A stretch of 35,672 nucleotides of DNA from a virus, in IMG/VR virus record IMGVR_UViG_3300004807_000063, positions 1 through 35,672 of that record, one strand, 5' to 3'. Below the pieces are notes generated by a model, which ran no database searches, was not told the origin of the DNA, and was given only the letters and a program-made list of their open reading frames with translations. This document shows, piece by piece, positions 7,877-16,600 of the stretch (position 1 is its first letter; each line of letters begins with the position of its first letter). Position numbers and translations under genes: made by a program.

Positions 7877-8917
7877 CTACGCTGTGTGGATTGAAGATGT
7901 TGTTTCAATACGGACGAGGGATGCGTCACGGTAACGTGCCCATCCAAGAACGCCGTACCATCCGATTGGACGGAAACGCATCAACTTATCAACAACTGGT
8001 CCGAAGATAACATGTGGCTCTTCAGCAACTGCTTCTGCAAGTGCCTGCTTACCAGCAACGAGTGTACGGAATACACGTACGCCACCTGTAGCGTTGACAT
8101 ATGAAGAAGTACCAAAAGTACCTGATGCTGAACCAGCACCTGTACCGTCAGCGAAGTTAGCCATACGTGGTGTCTCTACGAACATAGCACCTTCGTATGT
8201 TCCGATTGTGCCTGGCCAGAACTCAGCAGCACCTGTCTCTGAGTACTTGTGGTCATCACGCCATCCGCCAAGACCTGTCTCAGCACGGAGGTCATGTGAA
8301 ACTTCTGGGTGAATACCAACCCAGTAGTACTCGCCCTGACGTGGGACAGCCTTGTTAGCACGGAGTTTAGCGACAGCCAAACGGATGTCACGAGACTTGA
8401 TTACGTCTGTTGAGAGGATTGACTTGTTGGTTGTGCCGTTTGTGTATGTACCTGCATAGGTAGATACGACAGAACCGTTAACTTCAGCAATTGCATTTGG
8501 TCCACCTGTGAGGGTCTGGAGTGCAACTGTGTCGAGAGAGTCAGCCATGTTGAATGCGATGATGTCAGCAATTGCTGGGTCAACATCTGAAAGTGAGAAC
8601 AACTCCAATTTACGTGTAGCAAGAGAAGCGTTACCATATTCATTAAGTGTTACAGAAACCTGTGTTGTGTTACCGAGTGCTACTGCATCTGGGTCAACAG
8701 TTTCTGAGAGTGTTGCTGTTGCTGCTGCGAGGTCTGTGTAAATCTGGAAGACTACTGAAGAACCTGGCATTGCCTGCTGTACTGGCTTCTTGTCTGCGAC
8801 ATCGCGGATAAGAGGCACAGCACGGAGAGCGAATTCTACATAACGGTCATACGCGGTTTGTACTAGGTAGTTACCTAGCGACGAACCAGAGGTAATGTCT
8901 GTATATGCGTTGCTCAC
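7877..8917 (-). CDS. Major capsid protein (N4 gp56-like family)
   Basis: The 346-residue protein starts at GTG with an AAGAAGG ribosome site and reads MSNAYTDITSGSSLGNYLVQ. Residues 20-60 (YDRYVEFALRAVPLIRDVAD, then a PVQQAMPGSSVVFQIY segment) and SVTLNEYGNASLATRKLELF near residue 90 match the pattern of the N4-gp56-like branch of HK97-fold capsid proteins. The C-terminal part (VGIHPEVSHDLRAETGLGGW, VFRTLVAGKQALAEA) also fits. It forms the icosahedral shell. It directly follows a scaffold-like gene and precedes small structural genes, the standard order. Confidence 0.85.
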   Translation of the reverse strand: MSNAYTDITSGSSLGNYLVQTAYDRYVEFALRAVPLIRDVADKKPVQQAMPGSSVVFQIYTDLAAATATLSETVDPDAVALGNTTQVSVTLNEYGNASLATRKLELFSLSDVDPAIADIIAFNMADSLDTVALQTLTGGPNAIAEVNGSVVSTYAGTYTNGTTNKSILSTDVIKSRDIRLAVAKLRANKAVPRQGEYYWVGIHPEVSHDLRAETGLGGWRDDHKYSETGAAEFWPGTIGTYEGAMFVETPRMANFADGTGAGSASGTFGTSSYVNATGGVRVFRTLVAGKQALAEAVAEEPHVIFGPVVDKLMRFRPIGWYGVLGWARYRDASLVRIETTSSIHTA

Positions 8918-8963
8918 TGTGTCACCTTCTTTCTATAAGGTTTGTGCGGATGGATTGTTTTAG

Positions 8964-9446
8964 TTAGCCTCTAAAACGCTGGCTTGGTAGACCTGTTAAT
9001 GCATTGAGTTCATCAATGTTTTTAGCCCCAGCAATCTTCGCGGCCAAGTCCTGGTCACGGGTTGGGGTTGCTGCATTTTGTGTCGCAGCGTTAATACGCT
9101 GATACGATGCTACGTTTGCTTGCTGTTCTTGTGAGGCTTGAGCAGTTTCTTCTGCTGGCTTAATTCCGAAAATGTCAGCATTCTCAGAAAGCCAAGCATC
9201 AATCTGCTCTGGCGTTGATATGTCGCCTGGTACAAATTTGGCGACCTTATCTGGTACGCCTTTCTGTGCCAATACTTCCTTGACTGAGCGTGAGCGTAAG
9301 TCTGACTGAATAGCAGCCAATTGTTCTGCTAAGTCTTTCTTTTCTTTCTCTGCTCGCTTCAATGCCTTGCGAAGATTCGCAGGACCATTTGCATCTTGAG
9401 TCTCTTCGATATCATCGAAGTCGTCATCTTCATATTGGTTTGCCAT
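8964..9446 (-). CDS. Capsid scaffolding protein
   Basis: The start MANQYEDDDFDDIEETQDAN is chosen because an AGGGAG site lies just upstream; the frame is open 31 more codons into non-coding sequence. The 160-residue product is very acidic at the N-terminus, then a coiled coil of about 40 residues (ALKRAEKEKKDLAEQLAAIQ), then a Gln/Ala-rich linker and a basic C-terminus ending LPSQRFRG. This acidic, coiled-coil and basic-tail layout just upstream of the capsid gene is characteristic of phage scaffolds. Confidence 0.8.
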   Translation of the reverse strand: MANQYEDDDFDDIEETQDANGPANLRKALKRAEKEKKDLAEQLAAIQSDLRSRSVKEVLAQKGVPDKVAKFVPGDISTPEQIDAWLSENADIFGIKPAEETAQASQEQQANVASYQRINAATQNAATPTRDQDLAAKIAGAKNIDELNALTGLPSQRFRG

Positions 9447-9572
9447 GTGGCACTCCCTTTTCGTTAGTTGTGACGCAGGCCGCAAAGTTTCCCAGGGGAA
9501 GGAAGTTTGGCTCCTACTACCAGTCAGTGGTACGCACAACGGATGCTGGTCAGTCCGTGTGGAATCTAGTTA
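9447..9572. other. Non-coding gap before the scaffold-capsid genes
   Basis: This 126-base gap is the largest inside the virion module. It holds the AAGGGAG ribosome site of the scaffold gene at its left end and a short inverted repeat, ACCA/TGGT around CAGTCAGTGG. No clear -35/-10 pair was found. A promoter raising capsid and scaffold expression could be here but is not visible. Confidence 0.35.
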
Positions 9573-10859
9573 TTACGAAATGCCTTCTTCACTACCCATG
9601 AGGCTTCCCTTGCTTACGCCAGAAGAGCCGCCAAATGGATTGGCAGCGGCTGCTTTAACACGAGCAAGTTCTGCTTGTGCAGTTGCGTAATCTTGAGCGC
9701 CTGGTGTCCCAAAGGTTGCTGTCTGTAGTGCTCCGCCAATTGCTCCTGCTGGTAAGAATGCTGGAGACTGATTAGCAACTGCTTGAAGCGCTGCTTGCTG
9801 AGTAGCAATTGACTGGAATCCTTGTTGTGCCTGGCCCTGTGTCACACCTTGACCTGCAAGTTTCATTGCATAATCTTGGTTAATGTTTGAACCAACACGC
9901 GCTGCTTCAGCGCCAATCTGCGCTGCTGCTACCTGCTGTTGAATAACAGGTGCTGCAATGGTTGGGTCAAGAAGGTGAAGGGCAATTGAGCCAAGAGTCA
10001 TTCCATGCTGTGTCTGAAGTTGTTGAATGACAAATGGGTCCTCAGACTGAACAGCCTGTAGGGCTGCGTTGACTCGTGTCTGAACTTCGGCTGGGGATAC
10101 ATCCTGAGCCATAAGTTTTCCAAGAACATCATTGCTCAATGTGCTTGCTGGCAATCCTGCCATCTGCATAACCTGCTTGTATGACTGCTCATTGGCAATG
10201 TACTGAGATGCAGGAAGTGGGTCTAAGCCATTGGCCATACGCAATTGGTTGCCAGAGAAACGGGCTTGCCATTCCTGGCTAAGGCCATTGAATGCTGCCT
10301 GGACTGCTGGGTCATTAGAGGTAAATGTCTTTGGGTTCTGAGCAATGTTGGCAATAGTTGCCGCATCTTGATAACCAGCAGCAAACATAACTCTGATGTA
10401 ATTACCAAAATCAGGTGGAAAACCATATCCAGCAAATAATGCGTTAAGTGCATTAAGAGCATTTGAATCAGATGTAGGCGTTGTTGGCGCAACTACTGGC
10501 GGAGGTGTAGAAATCCCAGCGGCAGCATTTATGCTTTGTGTTGTATATCCGCTAGTAGGTGGTGTTATCATCCCAGTTGGGTTAATAGTCGCACCTAATG
10601 ATTTTGCAAGTGCAGCATTTGATGTTTTTTCGGTAGCAACTTCTGTTTTTGCAGCAGTTACTGCTGACGTGTCAGTAAGTGCTTTAACATCTTTTTTTCC
10701 TTGCTCGACGCTTGCTGCAAGCATGGCAGCATAATCTTCCAAAGAACCTGCAACTGGTGCTGAAGATGTTTGGCCACGATTTCCATAATCGGTTGCAGCA
10801 GCCATATCTGCTGCCGAAGTATTTCCATCGGCAAGTAAATCGTTATAATAAGATGCCAT
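9573..10859 (-). CDS. Ala/Gln-rich virion protein (428 aa)
   Basis: MASYYNDLLADGNTSAADMA begins a 428-residue protein rich in Ala and Gln. The first 140 residues are low complexity. A more ordered helical domain starts near GYGFPPDFGNYIRVMFAAGY and continues through LSQEWQARFSGNQLRMANGL. The C-terminal third is strongly helical and Gln-rich (VIQQQVAAAQIGAEAARVG). It lies between the internal protein genes and the scaffold, so an internal head or ejection component is likely. No family was recognised. Confidence 0.6.
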   Translation of the reverse strand: MASYYNDLLADGNTSAADMAAATDYGNRGQTSSAPVAGSLEDYAAMLAASVEQGKKDVKALTDTSAVTAAKTEVATEKTSNAALAKSLGATINPTGMITPPTSGYTTQSINAAAGISTPPPVVAPTTPTSDSNALNALNALFAGYGFPPDFGNYIRVMFAAGYQDAATIANIAQNPKTFTSNDPAVQAAFNGLSQEWQARFSGNQLRMANGLDPLPASQYIANEQSYKQVMQMAGLPASTLSNDVLGKLMAQDVSPAEVQTRVNAALQAVQSEDPFVIQQLQTQHGMTLGSIALHLLDPTIAAPVIQQQVAAAQIGAEAARVGSNINQDYAMKLAGQGVTQGQAQQGFQSIATQQAALQAVANQSPAFLPAGAIGGALQTATFGTPGAQDYATAQAELARVKAAAANPFGGSSGVSKGSLMGSEEGIS

Positions 10860-10870
10860 TATTTATCCAA

Positions 10871-13153
10871 TCATCCTAGTGCGCTTAAGCCAAAAGCGCT
10901 TAAGAATTGGTTGCCGATGCCCATAAGGTTTGTCTTAGCATTCTTCGTTGAAAGCCAACGTGGGTCATTCATTACTTGCTTTGCAAAGTCTTCTGGGCTT
11001 GTACCTTTTTGCATGGCGTTGCGAATTAATGCACCGTCACCAGTTGGGTCAGAAAGATTGATTGTGTCTGGTGAAGATTCAAGCAGGTTAGTCAAACTAT
11101 TGATATATGGAGCAGCAAGCGACTTGATTGTTTGACCAGCGTCAAGTTGGGTGTTGTACTTTCCACCATAGACATCTTTAGCCTTATTGATTAAATCTTG
11201 CTTCCAGTAGTTGATGTCGGTTGGAGTACCGTTAACCATTCCGCCTTGAGCAATTTGAGTTGCAGCGTTATTAAAGTAATCTCCACCCTGAAGCGTTGGA
11301 AGAGAAAGGTTGCTTAAGCCAAGGTCAGAAGCAAATGAGCGAAGAGTCTGCTCATCAGTCTGAGCCTTACCACCCATAATTGTTGGGTCAATTTTACCTT
11401 TTGATGCAATGTATTGGGTAATGGCTGTTTGATTAGCGCCAGTATCCCAGTACTTGTGAAGGATGTCATCAATAAGGCCAGGCTTGGTTGGGTCAAACTG
11501 CTTGCTGGCAAGTGGGTTATTTGTTTGCCCAGGAGTCATGGTGATTGGCTGAAGGTCAGGTGACGACCAGTCTAATGAGATACCAGCCTGTGCTGCGTAA
11601 GCCTTGACATCTGTGATGGCTTTGTTGTAAGCCTGAACATATGAGCCTGGTTGAGCAAGACGGGCTTGTTCAGCATTGAGGAATGAACTATAGGAATTTT
11701 TGAAATATTTGCTATTTTCGTAAATTGCTTGCCATTGTGGTGTGGAAAGCGCAGCGCCTGGGGCATTAAGGGCTTGATTGAATGCAGCCTTTAAGTCAGG
11801 GTTGGAGTCAATAATTGCCGCTTCAGAACCATACTGCTGGCGGAATTTTTCGTAAGCATCTTGGTTTGCAGTCTGTCCAGTAGAACTTGTTGGTGTAGCA
11901 AAACCAAGTTTGTTGCCTTTGGCATCTACCCAGTTGCCTGCTTCAATTCCGACGGCACCCTTAGGCATCATGGAAATAGCAGGGGCTACTGATGTTCCAA
12001 CAATTCTTCCCTTGGAATCAACCCAATTACCAGCAGAATCTACGCCAACGGCGCTACGAGGTGCTGTCTTAGAATAAGTTGGTCCGCTAGAACCTGATGT
12101 TCCTCCGCCTGCTGCACCACCACTTGAACCTGCTCCTGCGCTACCTGCGGTGCCGCTACCTGCACCTGCACCCGATTTTGCACCAGAACCTGTAGTAGCA
12201 GTATCTTTTGCAACTGCTGCATTAAAAGCATCAGTTTGTGCTTTGTTTAATTTGTTTGAAGTTACTGATGTTTGTGGCGTAGCAGCCTGGGCATCTGTTA
12301 CTTTTTTCTTTGCTTCGTCAAGTTTAGGTTCAAGGTTTGAAGTATCTAAGCCTTTATCTTTTAAGCGAGTAATCTGTTCTTGAATTTTATTAACATTATC
12401 TTGTGCTTTTTGAACAGCCTGTTTGCTCTTACTTTGCTGTTGCTCAGGTGTAATTTGTTCGCCAGACTTGACTTTTTTAATATTGTCATTAATTGTCTGT
12501 AAATTTTTGTTTGCTTCATCAAGACGAGTTTTGGCTGAATTGTAATCAGCAGAACCAACTGGATTGCTGTCCATTTGATTTTGGGCTGCTTCCCTAGAAG
12601 ACTCCCAGCCATCTGCTTGGTTTTGCAAAGAATCAAGTTGCGAATAAGTATCAATAGTTGTTGCTGTTGTTGTTGTCTTTTCTGCGCCCTTTGCAGCAGG
12701 AGCAGTTTTTACTGCAGCCTGTAAAGCATTCAACTGGTTGATAGAAGAATCGTTTGCCTGCTTGATATAGGCATAATCAGTGTCAGATGATGATGTGTTT
12801 TGATAAAGTTTTGTGGCAGCATCTGCACGCTTTTTGGCTTCAGCAATATGGCTTTGAAGTTCATCGGGAGTCATATTCTTGATATCGGAAACATCTACCT
12901 CTGGTGGCAAGTTGTACTTTGCCACAGGGTCTGTCTTGGCTGCAGGTGCAGCAGCAGACTTAGAAGTCTTTGGCTGTGCCTGTACTTTTTCACCAGGATT
13001 GTAAAATACGCCGTCTCTGATAAATCCAGCCTCAGAACCATCTGGGTTATAAACAACAGTAACGTTTCCAAGTGGGATAGTTTTATCTACACCAATGTTG
13101 ATAACTTGGTCGGTCCACTGGCCCTTTTTAAGTTTGTAGTTTTTCTCAGCCAC
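10871..13153 (-). CDS. Large internal virion-like protein (760 aa)
   Basis: It starts at GTG with an AGGAGG site; the start overlaps the previous gene's end by eight bases. A short folded N-terminus (PLGNVTVVYNPDGSEAGFIR) is followed by long coiled coil (about residues 75-300, for example KVTDAQAATP and QKAQDNVNKIQEQITRLKDK), then a Gly/Ser/Ala-rich linker (GAGSGTAGSAGAGSSGGAAG). A duplicated short motif comes next, AVGVDSAGNWVDSKGR and AVGIEAGNWVDAKGN. The C-terminal 330 residues are helical. The architecture suits an ejected internal protein or a tape-measure-like rod; without tail tube genes in view I prefer the former. Confidence 0.55.
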   Translation of the reverse strand: MAEKNYKLKKGQWTDQVINIGVDKTIPLGNVTVVYNPDGSEAGFIRDGVFYNPGEKVQAQPKTSKSAAAPAAKTDPVAKYNLPPEVDVSDIKNMTPDELQSHIAEAKKRADAATKLYQNTSSSDTDYAYIKQANDSSINQLNALQAAVKTAPAAKGAEKTTTTATTIDTYSQLDSLQNQADGWESSREAAQNQMDSNPVGSADYNSAKTRLDEANKNLQTINDNIKKVKSGEQITPEQQQSKSKQAVQKAQDNVNKIQEQITRLKDKGLDTSNLEPKLDEAKKKVTDAQAATPQTSVTSNKLNKAQTDAFNAAVAKDTATTGSGAKSGAGAGSGTAGSAGAGSSGGAAGGGTSGSSGPTYSKTAPRSAVGVDSAGNWVDSKGRIVGTSVAPAISMMPKGAVGIEAGNWVDAKGNKLGFATPTSSTGQTANQDAYEKFRQQYGSEAAIIDSNPDLKAAFNQALNAPGAALSTPQWQAIYENSKYFKNSYSSFLNAEQARLAQPGSYVQAYNKAITDVKAYAAQAGISLDWSSPDLQPITMTPGQTNNPLASKQFDPTKPGLIDDILHKYWDTGANQTAITQYIASKGKIDPTIMGGKAQTDEQTLRSFASDLGLSNLSLPTLQGGDYFNNAATQIAQGGMVNGTPTDINYWKQDLINKAKDVYGGKYNTQLDAGQTIKSLAAPYINSLTNLLESSPDTINLSDPTGDGALIRNAMQKGTSPEDFAKQVMNDPRWLSTKNAKTNLMGIGNQFLSAFGLSALG

Positions 13154-13661
13154 TGAATCCTCCTGTGTACTTATTATTGGACTGCTTCATGGCATCAAAA
13201 TATGCAGTTGCTGCCTGATATGTACGGGCATCTGCAGTACCACGAATAAGATTCCCAATAAAGTCTGAAGCATTTACACCAGTTGAAAGGTCGGTACCAG
13301 TAGTAGCACCTTTCTTACCAACACCTGCTCCAGTGGTCTGGTAACTTGTGCTCGTACTTGCCAAGCCTTGATTTGCTCGTTCTGCAGCAAGAAGTTCAGC
13401 ACCATATTGTTGAATTTCCTGAGGCGTAGCAGCACGGCCAACAAGACTAAGCATTGTGCTATTAACAAGGGATGCAATGTCTGGTTGGGAAGTTTGGGTT
13501 AATTGATAAACATTGTATGTTGAAGGGGTGTAATAAGCAGAGTTAGCGTTTGGGTCAGCACCAAGAATCGCCTTGGCTGCATCTGCTTGTGCCTTTGCTT
13601 TAGCCGCAGCAGCGGCCTTTGCGTCAGGCGCAGGTGCGGGAGTTCCTTTAGATGTGCTCAT
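13146..13661 (-). CDS. Small structural-operon protein (171 aa)
   Basis: The 171-residue product begins with an Ala/Lys/Pro-rich stretch (MSTSKGTPAPAPDAKAAAAA), followed by a helical core containing LVGRAATPQEIQQYGAELLA and a Gly-rich tail, with NRGTAD-like ordering near DFIGNLIRGTADARTYQAA. The start overlaps the stop of the 1596-residue protein by one base. Its position suggests a minor internal head protein. Function unknown. Confidence 0.55.
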   Translation of the reverse strand: MSTSKGTPAPAPDAKAAAAAKAKAQADAAKAILGADPNANSAYYTPSTYNVYQLTQTSQPDIASLVNSTMLSLVGRAATPQEIQQYGAELLAAERANQGLASTSTSYQTTGAGVGKKGATTGTDLSTGVNASDFIGNLIRGTADARTYQAATAYFDAMKQSNNKYTGGFSG

Positions 13662-16600
13662 TATTTCACTCTCTTAAATACGCTGTTGATAACGTTTGTA
13701 AGGTTTGGTTGCTCTGCTTCCAATTGGGTTAAGTATGCAAACCAATTGTTTTGAGTCATTGAGTACATTGGAGTATGAGTTATTCTTCCACCAACATTCA
13801 ATGTATTTGCCAGGAGAATTTGATGGTAAGCATCGTACATAGTAAGCAATGTCTTGATTCCATCAGCCTGCGGACCAGTTAACTTGCCAGCAGTATTCAT
13901 TTTCTGGAATTCGCCAATGACTGTCTCTGCTGTATTCTTACGGGCAGGGTTTGTGTAATCGGCATACCATGTTGGATTGTTAGCGCCAATAACTGTCTGT
14001 GCGTAGTTATTCCAGTTCTGGGTATAAGTAGCAGCAGCACGACGGTCATTATTCTTACGCGCTTCTGTCATCAATGCTTGATATGCATTGTAAACAGGGG
14101 CTGCATCAGCCCATCCTTTGGCGATGTAGATTGAATCCATGAACTCCTGAGGAGTTTCCTTTGAACGCAACTGGCGAGTCAGAAGGTAATTTTCCACCTT
14201 CAGAGCATCTGTACCAGCCTTAGTCTGAGGAATTAAGTAGGCTGCGCCGTACTTGTATTGATTCATCAAATCGCCGTTTTGGTTCAACCAATTCATAGTT
14301 GCATCATTAAGCGGAAGGTCTGCCCCAGCAGTACCAGTCTTTGTCTGATATGCGGTATATGCAGTACCTCTCCAAATCATGGTGCCATCGGCAGCCTTGA
14401 CTTGTCCATGTTCTGCATTAAATGCAGCCGTAGCCTCGGCTAAAGTGTAAGTTTTACCAGTGTCTGGGTTTACCTTATTCATGTAACCAAGGAATTCAGA
14501 GCGAAGAGTCTGAAGATTCTTGTTGTAGTAATCGTTGCTTACCGACGGAGACAGTGGCAAGAAGAACGATAGGATGCCCTTGATGAACAAGTTTGTGCGT
14601 GCATTGGCATCAATCTTGTCAAGGTATTGTTGCTGAACTGATGCTGGCAAAGCCGCATAATTGTCAGGCAAATCTCCGTGGTAATACGCTGCAGCCATTG
14701 CTGAAAGGATGGCATTGTGCACCATGCTTTCCTTCTCATTCATCGTCATGGCATTGAACAAGTCACGCATGGCTGAGTTAGGGAGAAGAGCGTTGATAAG
14801 CGTAGTTCCTGGGTAACCACCAGTTGCAGCATTGACTGCAGAATCAGCCCATGGGAAATGGTTCTTGATTAACTGAAGCGGGATAGTTGCAAATGGGTTG
14901 ACGCCAGGCATCTTTGCTTCAGGAAGTACTGACTGAAGGGATGAAACGTTACCAGTGATTGACTCTGGCAATCCAGTAAACTGGGTAAATCCAAGTGCGT
15001 TAACGGCACGAACGGCAGCGTTGCCGAACTCACCGATAAGTGGATAGACCATGTACTTGTTACCAGATGAATCCTGATGGATGAAGCCAGGATTGTTGAT
15101 GCCGTGGTTAATCATCTGGAAGTCACGGAAAGCCTGTGGAGCCTGATATGCAAGGCGTGCGTAACGCTTAATAGCCTGCTCTTGAGCAAAGTAGAATGGA
15201 AGCAAGTTACGAGAAATCATCGCAAACTGGCTACGAAGTGCAGGGTTGTGGATAAGAGGCAACATCTGAATGACTGCCTTCTGACCTGCAATTTGTAGTG
15301 CTTCTGTTTCGCTCATGTGGCCAGCATCAAGCATTGGCTTCATTGAACGATAATTCTCGTAAAGATAGTGGCCAAAGATTGGCTCACGAGAAATGCTATC
15401 CATAACTGGATTAATGAACTTGCGGTATCCAACCTGAGTAATACGCTGCAATGGGTTATCCATTGTATTGCGTGGCTCTTTGCCAAGCACCTTGACAGGG
15501 CTTGAAATTGGTGGAATAGCCGTTAAATCTGTAGCGTATGTTGGCTTGTTATTGGCAATGTTCTGAATAAGGTTATCGTGGATAGTTCCATCTTTACCTT
15601 GAACCAAGCCAGCAAATGCTTTAACCTGAGCATTTGAGAAAGAGTCTGCCTTACCATCACGAAGACCGACAAGAGTATCTCGTAGGTTTGCATATTTGGT
15701 TGGGTCCTCAATACGCACCTGGTGAAGTTGCTGAATCTGGCTCCACTTTTCGTCATTAGACAAAGCCTGAAAATCAGGACTTTTTGAAAGACGAATGTAG
15801 TCGTTGGCAATGTCACGAGCCATCTGCTCATTGCGCAACTTGGAAAGGTTCTGTGCCCAGTAAGCGTGGAAGTTTTTATCTTTGCCAGTCAAGGACATGA
15901 TATCTTCTAAGCCAGTTGAACCATGGCCGTTCTGCTCAACGAACTGGCTAGCACGCTCTGCAGCGTTTAGCGAGTAGTGAGCAAAGTGGTCAGAGGCTAC
16001 GCCTGCTGGAATAGACATACCATGCATCTGGATGAGCCAGTTGGTAAGTACATTCATCTTGTCTTCAGCGACATAAGGAGCAATCTTGCTTGATGCCCAA
16101 CCTACTGGCTTGACAAGGCCACGAGCGTCAACAATACGCTTGACTAATGGGTCCTTCTCTGCTGTAGCGCGAAGAGCATCTTCAGTTGCTGTTTTCTCAG
16201 CAATATCTTTAGTGACTGCATTTTCTTTGACAGTCTTGCCAGCAAGTGCTGCTTCATGGTCCTCAGGTGTTGTCATCTGAGCAAGATGGTCAGCCATGGC
16301 TTGACGCTCTTCTGGCGACATCTTGAGGTACTTATACTTGGCTGCGTTAAACGCAATCTTGTCTTGCATGTATCCACCAAGGCCATTACGAATAACCTGG
16401 TGCAAGGCTTCAGAGCCTGCTACACGTAGACCAAAGCCTGTTGTGAAAAGAGTCATTGGTGCAAAGATTTTGTCGGTGTAATAACTCCACCAGTCATCAG
16501 CCTTTGAGTACATCATTCCGTGTACTGTTGTCTGACGCATTGCTTTGCGCAATTCCTTGAAGTTAACGAAAGCGTTTTCGCCTTGCTGCCATCCCCAGAG

